A stretch of DNA of 64,000 bases, taken from contig DUEE01000014.1 of assembly GCA_011170285.1 (NCBI GenBank), positions 62,001 to 126,000 on the forward strand, in the 5' to 3' direction. A program made the position numbers and the translations under genes. The notes beneath the pieces are model-generated. The model made no database searches. It saw only the letters and a list, made by a program, of their open reading frames with translations, and was not told the origin of the DNA. This document shows positions 30,349 to 41,510 of the stretch, piece after piece; positions within the stretch are counted from its first letter, which is position 1, and each line of letters begins with the position of its first letter. The stretch comes from Dehalococcoidia bacterium. Lineage in GTDB: Bacteria; Chloroflexota; Dehalococcoidia; Dehalococcoidales; W498.

Positions 30349-30975
30349 ATGGCAAGGTACACAGGAGCAGTTTGTCGATTATGCCGGCGTAGTGGCGAGA
30401 AGTTGATGCTTAAAGGTGGCCGGTGTTTTACCTCTAAATGTGCGATGGACAAGCGAGGGAAACCGCCGGGACAGCAGCCTACTCAGCGCCGTCGGATTTC
30501 CGACCGTGCAGTACAGCTTCGGGAGAAGCAAAAAGCCCGCTATACTTATGGAATTCTGGAGCGGCAGTTTAAGCGTTTCTTTGCTAAAGCCGAAAAGCAG
30601 TCAGGCATCACCGGCGAAAACCTGCTGGTATTGTTGGAGATGCGGCTTGATAATGTTGTATACCGTTTAGGCTTTGCTGACTCCCGGGCTCAAGCTCGTC
30701 AGCTAGTTCGACATGGACATATTATACTAAATGGGCACAAGACTGATATACCCTCTTGTTTAGTTAAGGAAGGTGATACCATTAATTGGAAACCAGAAAA
30801 TACCAAAAGCGAGTATTATCAACAACTGGTTCAAACTATAGAGGCTAAGTCGGTATCGGGTTGGTTGAGCCTGGATAGGCAGAATATTATTGGTCGGGTT
30901 TTATCTCTGCCTACCCCTGATGACATTGATGCTAAATTTGATGGCAAGAGCATAGTTGAGTTCTATTCCAGATAA
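30349..30975 (+). CDS. rpsD: 30S ribosomal protein S4 (C+ type)
   Basis: [25 protein letters not shown]...CAMDKR; S4 RNA-binding domain. Confidence 0.98.
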   Translation: MARYTGAVCRLCRRSGEKLMLKGGRCFTSKCAMDKRGKPPGQQPTQRRRISDRAVQLREKQKARYTYGILERQFKRFFAKAEKQSGITGENLLVLLEMRLDNVVYRLGFADSRAQARQLVRHGHIILNGHKTDIPSCLVKEGDTINWKPENTKSEYYQQLVQTIEAKSVSGWLSLDRQNIIGRVLSLPTPDDIDAKFDGKSIVEFYSR

Positions 30976-30998
30976 GGTAATTAAAAGGAGGTAGTCTT

Positions 30999-31955
30999 TT
31001 GTCTGGTTTGGCAATACCTGAGATTGAGTGTGTCGAAGACAAGGGTAACTTTGGGAGCTTTGTGGCTAAGCCTCTGAGAAGGGGCTTTGGTGTTACCCTT
31101 GGTAATGCTTTACGTCGAGTTTTGCTTAGTTATCTTCCAGGGGCAGCTGTGACTCAGGTTAAGATTGAGGGGATTCAGCATGAATTCTCTGCTATCCCTT
31201 ATATAAAGGAAGATACCACGGATTTTTTACTCAATGTTAAAGCATTAAGGTTAAAGTCCCTTTCAGGTCAACCAGGTAAGTTAACTCTGGATGTGAAAGG
31301 GGAGGGGCAAGTTTGCGCTGCTGACATTAAGCCCTCAACTGATTTTGAGGTGGTGAACCCTGAGCTTTATTTAGCCACCTTAGATTCAGATGAAGCTAGC
31401 CTTTCTGTAGAGTTTGATGTGGAATTGGGTGAAGGCTATAGGCGGGCTGAGCCTGGTGATAATCTACCCATAGGAGTGATTCCAATGGATGCCGTTTTTA
31501 CCCCAATACGCAAGGTTGACTTTACCGTTGAGCCAATTCATATTGGTCGTGAGACTAGTCGTGAGCGGTTGTGCCTAGAAGTATGGACAGACGGCACTAT
31601 ATCACCGGTAGATGCAATCAGCGGCAGTGCCAGCATTCTAGTGGAGCAATTATCAGCTTTTGTTGATTATGCTAGTATATCGCGGATGGAGGCAGATAAG
31701 CTTATTCGCTTACCTATTTCTAACGAGCAGTATAATATACCCGTGGACCAATTAAAGCTATCAATGCGTACCATGAATTGCTTGCGGCGTGGTGGTATCA
31801 CTACCGTGGGCGAAGTCATAAGCAGGGGGGATAAGGGGTTGCTTTCACTACGGAACTTTGGGCAGAAGTCTAAACGAGAGATAGAAGATTGCCTCAACGC
31901 ATTGGGACTATCTCTTACCCCTCAGGTTGAGGAAAGGACAGAGGATGAGGCATAA
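30999..31955 (+). CDS. rpoA: DNA-directed RNA polymerase subunit alpha
   Basis: [38 protein letters not shown]; alpha-CTD; TTG start after AAGGAGG. Confidence 0.98.
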   Translation: MSGLAIPEIECVEDKGNFGSFVAKPLRRGFGVTLGNALRRVLLSYLPGAAVTQVKIEGIQHEFSAIPYIKEDTTDFLLNVKALRLKSLSGQPGKLTLDVKGEGQVCAADIKPSTDFEVVNPELYLATLDSDEASLSVEFDVELGEGYRRAEPGDNLPIGVIPMDAVFTPIRKVDFTVEPIHIGRETSRERLCLEVWTDGTISPVDAISGSASILVEQLSAFVDYASISRMEADKLIRLPISNEQYNIPVDQLKLSMRTMNCLRRGGITTVGEVISRGDKGLLSLRNFGQKSKREIEDCLNALGLSLTPQVEERTEDEA

Positions 31956-32298
31956 AGTAGCTGGTAGAAAGTTAGGTAGGGATTCAGGTCACCGGAGGGC
32001 GTTGTATCGTAACTTGGTGACTGACCTTCTTAACTATGAGAAAATAACTACCACCGAGGCCAAGGCCAAGGAAGTGCGTGGCTTGGCTGAGCGAATGATC
32101 ACATTTGGTAAGGAGGGTGGACTTCCTTCCCGTCACAGGGCGCTGTCATTTATTTTAGATAAAAAAGTGACCGCCAAAGTATTTAGTGATCTCGCCTCAA
32201 GGTATGCTGAGCGTCCTGGTGGGTATACCCGCATTATTAAATTGGGACCCAGATTGGGTGATGGGGCTCCTATGGTTCGGCTTGAGTTGGTAGAGTGA
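31945..32298 (+). CDS. rplQ: 50S ribosomal protein L17
   Basis: [45 protein letters not shown]. Confidence 0.97.
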   Translation: MRHKVAGRKLGRDSGHRRALYRNLVTDLLNYEKITTTEAKAKEVRGLAERMITFGKEGGLPSRHRALSFILDKKVTAKVFSDLASRYAERPGGYTRIIKLGPRLGDGAPMVRLELVE

Positions 32299-32311
32299 CG
32301 GGGATACAGGG

Positions 32312-33088
32312 TTGATAAACAGACTTAGCAAAATTGTATTAATTATGGAATATGATGGTACTCATTACCACGGCTTCCAGTTGCAGGCTGATCTGCCTAC
32401 TATTCAAGGGGAGACTGAGAAAGCCCTGTGCAAGCTTACAGGAGAGAGAATTCGGGTGATGGCAGCTAGCCGAACCGATGCCGGGGTTCATGCTAGAGGA
32501 CAGGTGATTAGTTTCAAGGCTATGCCGTCCCTGTCCCTATCGGTATTTATTACCGGTTTAAACTACTATTTACCTGGGGATATTGTGGTTAAGGCGGCGC
32601 ATAGAGGAGATGATTCTTTTAATGTTAGGCGTGATGCTCTTAGCCGGGAATATAATTACTATATATTAAATAGCTTGACCCGGTCACCAATAAGGAATGG
32701 TTTTTCTTACCGTGTTGCTGGTCATCTGAATATTGGGGCTATGAATCAGGCGTGTCAATCTCTTATTGGTGAGCATGACTTTGCCTCTTTTATAACTTGC
32801 CTTGGAGTTGATATAAGGAGCACGGTGCGGAGTGTGTATAGAGCAGAAATAGAGAAGGATGGGGAATTGGTTGTTTTTAATATAGCCGCTAACTCCTTTT
32901 TACCTCATCAAGTGCGCAATACAGCAGGTGCCCTAATCAAAGTGGGCAGGGAAAAGATGACTGTTGACGAATTTTATAGTATGGTTGAAGATAAGAAACC
33001 AGGCTTGGCTGGTCCAACGGCTCCTGCCTGTGGGCTATGCCTTATGGGGGTTAATTATCCACGATCTTTTGGAGAAGAGGTGCAATGA
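32312..33088 (+). CDS. truA: tRNA pseudouridine synthase A
   Basis: [42 protein letters not shown]. Confidence 0.96.
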   Translation: MINRLSKIVLIMEYDGTHYHGFQLQADLPTIQGETEKALCKLTGERIRVMAASRTDAGVHARGQVISFKAMPSLSLSVFITGLNYYLPGDIVVKAAHRGDDSFNVRRDALSREYNYYILNSLTRSPIRNGFSYRVAGHLNIGAMNQACQSLIGEHDFASFITCLGVDIRSTVRSVYRAEIEKDGELVVFNIAANSFLPHQVRNTAGALIKVGREKMTVDEFYSMVEDKKPGLAGPTAPACGLCLMGVNYPRSFGEEVQ

Positions 33089-33540
33089 AAACCTATAGCA
33101 CTAAGGCGTCTGATATTAAGCATGAGTGGCATGTTATTGATGCTTCGGGTGAGGTCTTAGGCAAGCTAGCCACTCGAGTAGCTACCTTACTTATGGGTAA
33201 GCACAAACCAATATTCAGTCGTAATCTGGATACGGGCGACTTTGTCATCGTTATCAATGCTGATAAGGTGTGTGTGACCGGCAATAAAGCTAAGCAGAAG
33301 GTCTATTATAGACATTCTGGGTATCCTGGCGGGTTAAAAAGTATTAGTTTAGACAAAATGATGGAGGCTAATCCTGAGCAAGTTGTTAAACATGCTGTCA
33401 AGGGTATGTTGCCTCACAATCGGCTGGGTGCCAAGATGATGAAAAAAGTCAGGGTCTATGTCGGTGATACCCATCCCCACTTGGCTCAAGTGAATGCTAG
33501 TCCCAGGAGGGCAGTTTTAGAGGATGAGGGAAGGGGATAG
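33085..33540 (+). CDS. rplM: 50S ribosomal protein L13
   Basis: [48 protein letters not shown]. Confidence 0.97.
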   Translation: MKTYSTKASDIKHEWHVIDASGEVLGKLATRVATLLMGKHKPIFSRNLDTGDFVIVINADKVCVTGNKAKQKVYYRHSGYPGGLKSISLDKMMEANPEQVVKHAVKGMLPHNRLGAKMMKKVRVYVGDTHPHLAQVNASPRRAVLEDEGRG

Positions 33541-33541
33541 G

Positions 33542-33943
33542 ATGCAAATGGAAAAGCAAGCTTATTTCTATGGAACAGGCAGACGCAAAACGGCTGTGGC
33601 TCGAGTAAGGCTCTTACCAGGTAATGGTGATATTATCATAAATGGTGTTCCCTATGAGGAGCTGTTCCCCCGCTTTGAGCACCGCCGGACAATACTGCAA
33701 CCTCTTTTGGTTACTGATTGCGTCACCAAGTATAATGCTGTAGTCAAGGTAACAGGGAGTGGTATATCGGGGCAGAGTGGCGCTGTTTCTCACGGTATCG
33801 CTCGAGCCCTGATAAGAGCTGATGAAAGCCTTAGGTCTATACTGCGGCGTTACGGATTGCTTACTCGGGACGCTCGGGCAAAAGAGAGGAAAAAGTACGG
33901 TCTCAAGCGAGCTCGCAAGGCACCTCAATATACTAAACGGTAA
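33542..33943 (+). CDS. rpsI: 30S ribosomal protein S9
   Basis: YFYGTGRRKTAVARVRLLPGNGDIIINGVPYEEL...ERKKYGLKRARKAPQYTKR. Confidence 0.97.
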   Translation: MQMEKQAYFYGTGRRKTAVARVRLLPGNGDIIINGVPYEELFPRFEHRRTILQPLLVTDCVTKYNAVVKVTGSGISGQSGAVSHGIARALIRADESLRSILRRYGLLTRDARAKERKKYGLKRARKAPQYTKR

Positions 33944-34103
33944 AGTGCTTGGCGTGGGCAAAAAGAATCCAAATAAACTACCACCGAACCGGTATTGCCT
34001 TAATCTATTTTGTGTACTCCCTGTAGTCACCGGTTACTCTTTGGGTAACATATTTTATAAGTCAATTCCTTCCTGACTCTAGTAGCAAACAGGGAGAAAG
34101 CTT

Positions 34104-34895
34104 GTGGAGAAACCTGCGTTAGACAGCCTTATTGATAGAGTGGCTGACCTAATCATTAACGCTGGGAGAATAGTGGTCTTCACCGGTGCCGGGGTGAGTA
34201 CCGAATCCGGGATTCCCGATTTTCGCAGCCCTGGTGGAATCTGGGACAGGTTTGACCCGGATGATTTTACCTATCACAAGTTCGTTAGCCACCCTGAAAC
34301 CAGGCGAAAGCAATGGCAGATGCTTGGGCAGGGGGTTCTAACCACCAAGGCTGAGCCAAATCCTGCCCACTACGCCATTGCTGAGCTGGATAGATTAGGT
34401 AAGCTGGATTGTGTTATTACCCAAAATGTCGACAGTCTTCACCAAAAGGCAGGGGTTCCTCAGGACAAGGTATTTGAGCTACACGGTAATATGCAGTGGG
34501 CGAAATGCCTGAGATGTGGTAGGAGTTATCCTTTTGAATATATTAAAGCCAGGCTGGACGAAGGCGAGGAAATCCCTGACTGTGAAGCTTGCCACGGTAT
34601 CCTGAAACCGGCTGCTGTTTTTTTCGGTGAGCCATTACCAGCCAAGGTGTTAGAGGAGGCTACCTCACGCTCATACAATTCTGACCTATTTATCGTAATT
34701 GGCTCGACCCTGGTTATTTATCCTGCTGCCTATATGCCAATATATGCTGTTCGTTCCGGTGCTAAGTTAGTCATTATTAACCTTAGTTCCACCCCTATGG
34801 ATATGGAAGCTACAGTTTTGATTAGGGCTAAGGCTGGGGAAGTAATGCTAAAAGTAATACAACGGGTGAGACAGGAAATCAGCAACCACTTCTAA
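34104..34895 (+). CDS. cobB: SIR2-family NAD-dependent protein deacylase
   Basis: VVFTGAGVSTESGIPDFRSPGGIWD, TQNVDSLHQKAG, CLRC...CEAC zinc knuckles. Confidence 0.93.
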   Translation: MEKPALDSLIDRVADLIINAGRIVVFTGAGVSTESGIPDFRSPGGIWDRFDPDDFTYHKFVSHPETRRKQWQMLGQGVLTTKAEPNPAHYAIAELDRLGKLDCVITQNVDSLHQKAGVPQDKVFELHGNMQWAKCLRCGRSYPFEYIKARLDEGEEIPDCEACHGILKPAAVFFGEPLPAKVLEEATSRSYNSDLFIVIGSTLVIYPAAYMPIYAVRSGAKLVIINLSSTPMDMEATVLIRAKAGEVMLKVIQRVRQEISNHF

Positions 34896-34917
34896 AAAAT
34901 TGGGTAAGGAGTTAAGT

Positions 34918-35700
34918 ATGGGAAAATTAGACGGTAAGGTAGCCGTAATTACTGGGTCGGCTAGAGGGATAGGCAAAGCTGACGCCTTGCTGTTTGCTCA
35001 GGAGGGGGCATGTGTGGTAGTCAGTGATGTTGACCGGGAGCCTCTGGTGGCTACAGCAAAAGAGATAGAGGCTGCCGGGGGCAAGGTTGCCTGGTGTATT
35101 GCTGATGTAACCAAGCCAGAGGATACTGATAAGCTGATGGATACCGCCGTGGATATATTTGGGGACTTGAATATTTTGGTTAATAATGCCGGGATAGCCA
35201 GAGATGCGCTATTACATAAAATGACTGATACCCAATGGGATATGTGCCTGGACATTATTCTCAAGGGAACCTTTAATTGTGTTCGCTCCGCCGCCAAATA
35301 TATGATGAAAAAGGGGCATGGCGGTAAGATTATCAATACCGCTTCGGTAATGGGTTTGATGGGTAATGTGGGACAGGTCAATTATACGGCGGCTAAGGCG
35401 GGTGTCATTGGACTTACCAAAACAGTAGCCAGAGAGTGGGCGAGATTTGGCGTAAACTGTAACGCCATTGCCTATGGCTTCGTCCATACCAGATTTACTG
35501 CTGAGAAAGAGACCGGGGAGGAGGTTGCCGGTGAAAAAATGGGCATACCAAGGAAGGTTAGAGACAGGATGCTTCAAGAGATTGGTGGTAAGGCAATAAC
35601 ACCAGAGGATGCAGCCAAGCCAGCATTGTTTCTGGCCTCGGTTGATTCAGATTTTATCACCGGACATGTATTAAATGTGAGCGCCGGAATGTATATGTAA
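34918..35700 (+). CDS. Short-chain dehydrogenase/reductase (FabG-like)
   Basis: GKVAVITGSARGIGKADALLFAQEG, LVNNAGIARDALLHKMTD, YTAAKAGVIGLTK. Confidence 0.92.
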   Translation: MGKLDGKVAVITGSARGIGKADALLFAQEGACVVVSDVDREPLVATAKEIEAAGGKVAWCIADVTKPEDTDKLMDTAVDIFGDLNILVNNAGIARDALLHKMTDTQWDMCLDIILKGTFNCVRSAAKYMMKKGHGGKIINTASVMGLMGNVGQVNYTAAKAGVIGLTKTVAREWARFGVNCNAIAYGFVHTRFTAEKETGEEVAGEKMGIPRKVRDRMLQEIGGKAITPEDAAKPALFLASVDSDFITGHVLNVSAGMYM

Positions 35701-35726
35701 CCAATTGAAGGCTTGGTTCAATATTC

Positions 35727-37787
35727 CTAGGTAGAATAAGGGCGATAGATGGCTGATTCGGCTACCAACTCAGCGATATCGGTAACCTTAAGCCATTCTT
35801 CAGCCTCCTTTGCCTTTATTGCGTCATCGAACATCTGCAAACAGAAAGGACAGGCAGTAACTACTGTCTGGGCTTTAGTGGTAATTATCTGCTCTATGCG
35901 CAGCTCACTGATTCTCTTGCCAATGTGTTCTTCCAGCCACATACGACCACCCCCGCCGCCACAGCAGAAACTCCTTTCCCGATTCTGCCCCGCCTCAACA
36001 AGGGTAATATCGGGCATACTATTTAATACCTGCCTCGGTGGCTCGTAAATGTCATTGTATCTCCCCAAATAGCAGGGGTCGTGGTAAACCACTACCCCAC
36101 CACCCCCCTTGATAATTCTTAACTTGCCTTCTTTCAGCAAGTTGGCAATGAACTCGGTGTGGTGAATAACCTCAAAATTACCCCCAAACTGAGGATATTC
36201 ATTCTTTAGCGTATTAAAGCAGTGGGGACAGGCAGTAACTATCTTCTTTACATTATACCCTTTCAATAGCTCAATATTTTTCTCAGCCTGCATCTGGAAT
36301 ATATACTCATTACCCAAGCGACGAGCTGGCTCACCGCAGCAGCTTTCAGCAGAACCCAGGATACCAAATTTAACCCCGGCTGACTTCAACAGCTTAGCCA
36401 TAGCCTGAGCTATCATCATACTTCTCTCTTCCAGGGCATCGGTGCAACCTACCCAGTACAGAATGTCTATCTCACTATCTTCAGCAAGAGTCTTAATAGC
36501 AAGCCCTTGAGCCCAATCGGTTCTGGTAAATGTAGTTCCCCGCCACGGGTGCCCTCTGTCTTCAATGCTTCTCAATGCTCCCTCAGCCGTCTCAGGAATA
36601 GATGCCTGCTCCAGCACCAAGTTTCGTCTCAGGCCAATAATTCTGTCAACATGCTCACTATAAACAGGGCATACCTCTTGGCAAGCACGACAGGTGGTGC
36701 ATGCCCAGATTTCATCTTCGGTTACCACTTCGCCAATTAATACTTTTTCGGGGTTAGAGGAGGAGGATTCTGCTTTGCCTTTGACTCTAAGCAAATCGGG
36801 ACCTACCTCCAGCAAATGTTTTTTGAGGTTTAAGACCAGTTCCCTAGGGGAGAGGAGCTTACCGCTAAGTTGAGCCGGGCAAACAACATGACACCTGCCG
36901 CATACTGTACAGGCATAGAGGTCAAGTAATTGCTTCCAGGAAAAGTCTTGGATTTTCGATACCCCAAAGGTCTCAACCTCTTCCAGCTCGATGGGCTTAA
37001 GTGCTCCCTTGGGATGTAGGTCTTTGAAAGCCACATTGGGGAAGGATGCAAGTGGGTGCAGGTGCTTTGAGTGAGGGGCGTAGATTAAAGCGCCAAGGAG
37101 TATAACATAATTAAGCCACCAAACACCCTTGTATACCGCTATCAATGTAGCTTGCGATATACCTGTGTTAATTAAGAAGTTAGACAAAGCAATCCCTATA
37201 GGTGGCCAAGAAGCTGAAGTGTTGTAAGCGGCAAATCTAAAGCCCTCCATACAATAATGAAGAACCATAAGGCTAACTATGACGGTAAAAAGCAGGGGTC
37301 GGAGAATCTTTTCTTCAGCAGTTGCCTCCCTCTTTAGCCTGTCAGGTTTTATGATATAATACCTAATTGCAGCCCAAATTACAGCTAGGGTGATAAGTAA
37401 TGCAGCTATATCCATAATTGAAGAATAGACTGTCTTAAATGTGGTGCCCTCAAGCAGTTTGTAGAGACCAAAGCCGTCTCCCAAACCGATAAAGATAATA
37501 TAGTAGATAAGCAACAGGCTGAGACCCCAGAACATGAATGTATGCCCGATTCCAGCTCGGTCTTGACGGGTAACGCTCTTTAAGCTACACCATTGGGACA
37601 AGGTCACCACTAACATATATATGATTCTGCGAATTATGCTATTGAAGCGGTTTTCCTTCTGTCCGAGGAGTATGAGACGGAAAAGCAGGTAGACCCTTTG
37701 AGCGAATAAGACGAGGGCAATAGCAAATAAAAGCCAAAAAATCACATATCCTGGGATATTCCAATATATTGCACCAACTGGTGACAT
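35727..37787 (-). CDS. Membrane-bound Fe-S oxidoreductase: NarI-like cytochrome b N-domain, 4Fe-4S pair, two CCG domains (HdrD/EMO-like)
   Basis: Multiple N-terminal TM segments; CTVCGRCHVVCP and CTTCRACQEVCP; two CCG motifs (SCCGEPARR, SFCCGGGGGRMW). Confidence 0.88.
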   Translation of the reverse strand: MSPVGAIYWNIPGYVIFWLLFAIALVLFAQRVYLLFRLILLGQKENRFNSIIRRIIYMLVVTLSQWCSLKSVTRQDRAGIGHTFMFWGLSLLLIYYIIFIGLGDGFGLYKLLEGTTFKTVYSSIMDIAALLITLAVIWAAIRYYIIKPDRLKREATAEEKILRPLLFTVIVSLMVLHYCMEGFRFAAYNTSASWPPIGIALSNFLINTGISQATLIAVYKGVWWLNYVILLGALIYAPHSKHLHPLASFPNVAFKDLHPKGALKPIELEEVETFGVSKIQDFSWKQLLDLYACTVCGRCHVVCPAQLSGKLLSPRELVLNLKKHLLEVGPDLLRVKGKAESSSSNPEKVLIGEVVTEDEIWACTTCRACQEVCPVYSEHVDRIIGLRRNLVLEQASIPETAEGALRSIEDRGHPWRGTTFTRTDWAQGLAIKTLAEDSEIDILYWVGCTDALEERSMMIAQAMAKLLKSAGVKFGILGSAESCCGEPARRLGNEYIFQMQAEKNIELLKGYNVKKIVTACPHCFNTLKNEYPQFGGNFEVIHHTEFIANLLKEGKLRIIKGGGGVVVYHDPCYLGRYNDIYEPPRQVLNSMPDITLVEAGQNRERSFCCGGGGGRMWLEEHIGKRISELRIEQIITTKAQTVVTACPFCLQMFDDAIKAKEAEEWLKVTDIAELVAESAIYRPYST

Positions 37788-37825
37788 ATTAACCTTTCCA
37801 TAGTGGGGTTCATTGCCAGAATGCT

Positions 37826-38323
37826 TTAGCGCAAACGGGTAACAGCTACAAAAATACCTAGGGCTAGGGCTACCAGGGCAAGAATTATATTAAATAGACC
37901 GAAGGAAAGACCCCAATGAAAAAGAATATTAAACAAAAGGCTAACCAAGTAGCTTATTACCACAGCTATACCAGCGATAACGGCTAACCCTGTGCTGCGC
38001 TTACGATTGACCGAAAGGTTAATTACCTCCCCAATGGCATAGCCAATCCCAGGAGCTAATAACAGACTAAGGTAAAAGAAAGGCACCAACGACTCTATCA
38101 GTCCCCAGACAACACCACAAGCCATCGCCATGCCGAACCCAGTTCCTATAGCTATCAAATAATATTTAGTGGAAACACGATAGATAGGTAGCTTATATAG
38201 CTTGGCACAATCCGGGCATCTGGCTCCCACCAGAGTCTGCACCAGGCACTTAGGGCATATCGGTTTACCACACTTACCACACCTAAGGTTAGTTTCGACC
38301 TCAGGGTGAGTGGCACATTTCAT
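37826..38323 (-). CDS. B-box-type zinc-finger membrane protein
   Basis: CATHPEVETNLRCGKCGKPICPKCLVQTLVGARCPDCA followed by hydrophobic TM segments. Confidence 0.75.
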   Translation of the reverse strand: MKCATHPEVETNLRCGKCGKPICPKCLVQTLVGARCPDCAKLYKLPIYRVSTKYYLIAIGTGFGMAMACGVVWGLIESLVPFFYLSLLLAPGIGYAIGEVINLSVNRKRSTGLAVIAGIAVVISYLVSLLFNILFHWGLSFGLFNIILALVALALGIFVAVTRLR

Positions 38324-38351
38324 CTCACTATAGTTAACCTTTCCCCTGTTT

Positions 38352-39041
38352 TTATTGTTGCTTAAAAGGTTTCCGTTTTATCCAGGCTTCCCTGTCCCTT
38401 ATATCTCGGTCGAAAAGCAAGCGATTAATAATTAGCTGCCCCGGGGTTACCGAAGCAGAGAGTGAAGTCCGCGGTGCCGTTAATCGTCTAACCAGCAATA
38501 TTATAAATATAGCTAAGAAACCTAGAGTAAGTGGTAGTGGTTCTTCAATACCAAACGGCTTACTGAGATGCCAGCTACATAGGGGCAGAGCTGCCATTGC
38601 CACGGTCGTTCCCAAAGATAGCTGTCGGAATGGAAAGAAAAGGAAAGCAACAGCTACCAATATCAGCGCCAACCATGGTGTTAAAATAAGAAGCACGCCT
38701 ATGGTAGTCAAAGCACCTCTGCCACCGTTGAAACGAAGGAAAACTGGCCAGTTATGCCCAATAATTGCTGCTAAACCTACCGTTACCTGTTGAGCTACTG
38801 CCTCTGGACCTATCAGTTGAGTAGTAGCCCAAACCATCAATGCCCCCTTACCCACATCAAAAATGATTACCGGAATAGCTATCCACTTGGAGGTTATCGT
38901 CAGTAGGTTGCTTGCTCCCACATTGCCACTACCATATTGTCTAAGGTCTATTCCCCGGGACCACTTAGCCACTAGGTGATCGGCTGGCACCGAACCCACA
39001 AGATAGGCAGCTAATATTAGTAATCCAAACTCAATAGTCAT
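38352..39041 (-). CDS. plsY: Glycerol-3-phosphate acyltransferase PlsY (second copy)
   Basis: GSVPADHLVAKWSRGIDLRQYGSGNVGASNL, FDVGKGALM, HNWPVFLRFNGGRG. Confidence 0.9.
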   Translation of the reverse strand: MTIEFGLLILAAYLVGSVPADHLVAKWSRGIDLRQYGSGNVGASNLLTITSKWIAIPVIIFDVGKGALMVWATTQLIGPEAVAQQVTVGLAAIIGHNWPVFLRFNGGRGALTTIGVLLILTPWLALILVAVAFLFFPFRQLSLGTTVAMAALPLCSWHLSKPFGIEEPLPLTLGFLAIFIILLVRRLTAPRTSLSASVTPGQLIINRLLFDRDIRDREAWIKRKPFKQQ

Positions 39042-39142
39042 AAGCTCTCCACATTAAGGTTGCTTATCAGCTCCACAGTATCAGGGGCTGGCTAATCTTA
39101 TTTCTCGCTGCTCAGCTAAAGCTATAAGTTACTCCGCTGACT

Positions 39143-39910
39143 TTATTCCACCTCACGATAGATTCGCTCAATACTTATTGCTCGGCCACTATTATCATCT
39201 ACCCTAACCATTACTGCGTTAAGCATTGTTTTTCCCTTGCCTACAGATAAACGATGGGGCATTGCGGTCAGGAAGCGGCGAATTACGGCTTCGGAATCAT
39301 CACCAATAATTGAATCCATAGGTCCGGTCATACCAATATCAGTAACATAAGCAGTACCTTGAGGAAGCAACTGAGCATCAATAGTTCCCACATGGGTATG
39401 TGTGCCGAGCACAGCGCTAACCCGACCGTCTAGATATCGCCCCATTGCCATCTTCTCCGATGTAGCCTCAGCATGGAAATCAACAATAACAATTGGGGGC
39501 TTGTGCTTGAGCTCAGCCAGTAGTTTATCCATAGCTCTAAATGGGCAATCAATATCACTCATGAATATTCTCCCCATCAAATTTACCACTATAACCTGAC
39601 CATTGATTATATAGCCCCTACCCGGTACTCCTGGGGGATAATTTAATGGGCGCAGGATAGGCATTTCACCGTCAAGGTGTGGAATGATCTCCTTCTGTGC
39701 AAATATGTGGTTACCTGAGGTTAGCATATCGACACCAGCATCCAGCAATTCCTTAGCTGTGGCTGAAGTTACCCCTATACCGCCAGCAATATTCTCAGCA
39801 TTGGCAATAACCATATCGAAACTATATTGTTGTCGCAGGTATGGTAAAAGTTTATTCATTGCCTGCCTGCCAGGTTTGCCAATTATATCACCAATCGCCA
39901 ATATTAACAT
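39143..39910 (-). CDS. YmdB-family metallophosphoesterase
   Basis: MLILAIGDIIGKPGRQAMNKLLP, ANAENIAGGIGVT, SGNHIFAQKE, DFHAEATSEKMAMG; adjacent to rny. Confidence 0.93.
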   Translation of the reverse strand: MLILAIGDIIGKPGRQAMNKLLPYLRQQYSFDMVIANAENIAGGIGVTSATAKELLDAGVDMLTSGNHIFAQKEIIPHLDGEMPILRPLNYPPGVPGRGYIINGQVIVVNLMGRIFMSDIDCPFRAMDKLLAELKHKPPIVIVDFHAEATSEKMAMGRYLDGRVSAVLGTHTHVGTIDAQLLPQGTAYVTDIGMTGPMDSIIGDDSEAVIRRFLTAMPHRLSVGKGKTMLNAVMVRVDDNSGRAISIERIYREVE

Positions 39911-39930
39911 TAGCTCCTCGATTAAACCTC

Positions 39931-41469
39931 CTACTTAGCATAATCTATAGCTCTTGTCTCTCTGAGCACAGTAACCCTTATTTGCCCTGGATATTGTAGC
40001 CCTTCCTCTATCTTCTTAACAATGTCTCGAGCCAGCCTCATTGCTCCCATATCATCAATCTCTTGTGGGTTAACTAAGATGCGGATTTCGCGACCGGCTT
40101 GAATAGCAAATGACTTCTCCACCCCTTTAAAACCATTAGCTATATCTTCCAATGCCTTTAGCCGTTTTAAGTAACCCTCCAATGACTCACGCCTTGCACC
40201 TGGTCTGGCACCACTGATAGCATCCGCCGCTGAAATGATGAAGCCCCAGATGCTGGTAGTTTCCGTCTCAAAGTGGTGCTCAGCGATACCCTTGACCACT
40301 TCAGGGGATTTCTCCCATTGCTTAACCAAGTCAGCTCCGATGGCAGCGTGATTTCCCTCCACCTCACGGTCTACCGCCTTACCAATGTCATGAAGCAGAC
40401 CAGCCTTCCTGGCTATGGCAACATTGACTCCCAATTCCCCGGCAATCATGGCCGCTAAATGAGCTACCTCAATACTGTGGGCGAGGACATTCTGCCCGTA
40501 GCTAGTGCGATACTTAAGGCGACCAAGCAACCTGATTAACTCGGGACATAAGCCATGTACCCCCGCTTGATAAGCTGCTTCTTCCCCAGCACTGTAGATA
40601 GTTTTATCTACTTCCTCCTTAGCCTTGGCTACTATCTCTTCAATGCGAGCTGGATGGATACGACCGTCAAGGATAAGCTTGGTTAAAGCAATTCGAGCTA
40701 CCTCTCGCCGCACTGTGTCGAAGCTGGACAGCGTCACCGCCTCGGGAGTATCATCAATAATTAGGTCGACACCGGTAGCCTGTTCCAAAGCTCTAATGTT
40801 ACGACCCTCTCGTCCAATAAGTCGACCCTTCATGTCATCACTGGGAAGGGGAACAGTAGACACTGTTGTTTCAGATACAACCTCGGAAGCACAACGCTGA
40901 ATAGCTTGAGACAGAATCTCCTGAGCTTTCTCATGTGCTTCTTCCCTTACCTTAGCCTCCCATTCCCGAAGGCGCCGTGAGGCTTCCTCTTGCATCTCGA
41001 CCTCCATAGCCTCAATCAGTGTTTGCTTTGCCATATCACTGGACATACCCGAAATCAACTCTAGCTGTTTTAACTGCTTCTCTCTAACCTCCTCGAGATG
41101 GGTGCGAGTGGACTCGATTTCCTTCTCTTTGTTAGATAGGTTGCGACTGCGGTTCTCCAAATCTTCTAACTTGTGATCTAGGCTCTCTGCCCGCTGAGAT
41201 ACATAGCTCTCCTGCCGCTGTAGTTCAGTACGGCGTTCACGATACTCGGCTTCCACTCCTGACTTAATCTTTTCAGTCTCCTGCCTTGCCTCACGGAGTA
41301 TATCATTAGACTCGGCTCTGGCTTCAGCTAGCATTTTGTTGGCTTTCCTCTCGGCAATACGCATTTGTCGGTTAATCATCACTCGCCTAAAGAGAAAGGC
41401 AGCCATACCTCCAAATACCACACCTATAATAAAACTAAAGGCAATAGCTAGAACAACATCTATTCCCAT
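39931..41469 (-). CDS. rny: Ribonuclease Y
   Basis: N-terminal TM, coiled coil, KH domain ([33 protein letters not shown]), HD domain ([10 protein letters not shown]). Confidence 0.97.
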   Translation of the reverse strand: MGIDVVLAIAFSFIIGVVFGGMAAFLFRRVMINRQMRIAERKANKMLAEARAESNDILREARQETEKIKSGVEAEYRERRTELQRQESYVSQRAESLDHKLEDLENRSRNLSNKEKEIESTRTHLEEVREKQLKQLELISGMSSDMAKQTLIEAMEVEMQEEASRRLREWEAKVREEAHEKAQEILSQAIQRCASEVVSETTVSTVPLPSDDMKGRLIGREGRNIRALEQATGVDLIIDDTPEAVTLSSFDTVRREVARIALTKLILDGRIHPARIEEIVAKAKEEVDKTIYSAGEEAAYQAGVHGLCPELIRLLGRLKYRTSYGQNVLAHSIEVAHLAAMIAGELGVNVAIARKAGLLHDIGKAVDREVEGNHAAIGADLVKQWEKSPEVVKGIAEHHFETETTSIWGFIISAADAISGARPGARRESLEGYLKRLKALEDIANGFKGVEKSFAIQAGREIRILVNPQEIDDMGAMRLARDIVKKIEEGLQYPGQIRVTVLRETRAIDYAK

Positions 41470-41510
41470 TTTTCCACCCCCTTCATTGTAGCTTGAGTGT
41501 CAGCTTCATG

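Noticed and set aside
33822-34076. ORF overlapping the rpsI 3' end
   Set aside because: Out of frame with rpsI and mostly overlapping it; no domain recognised.
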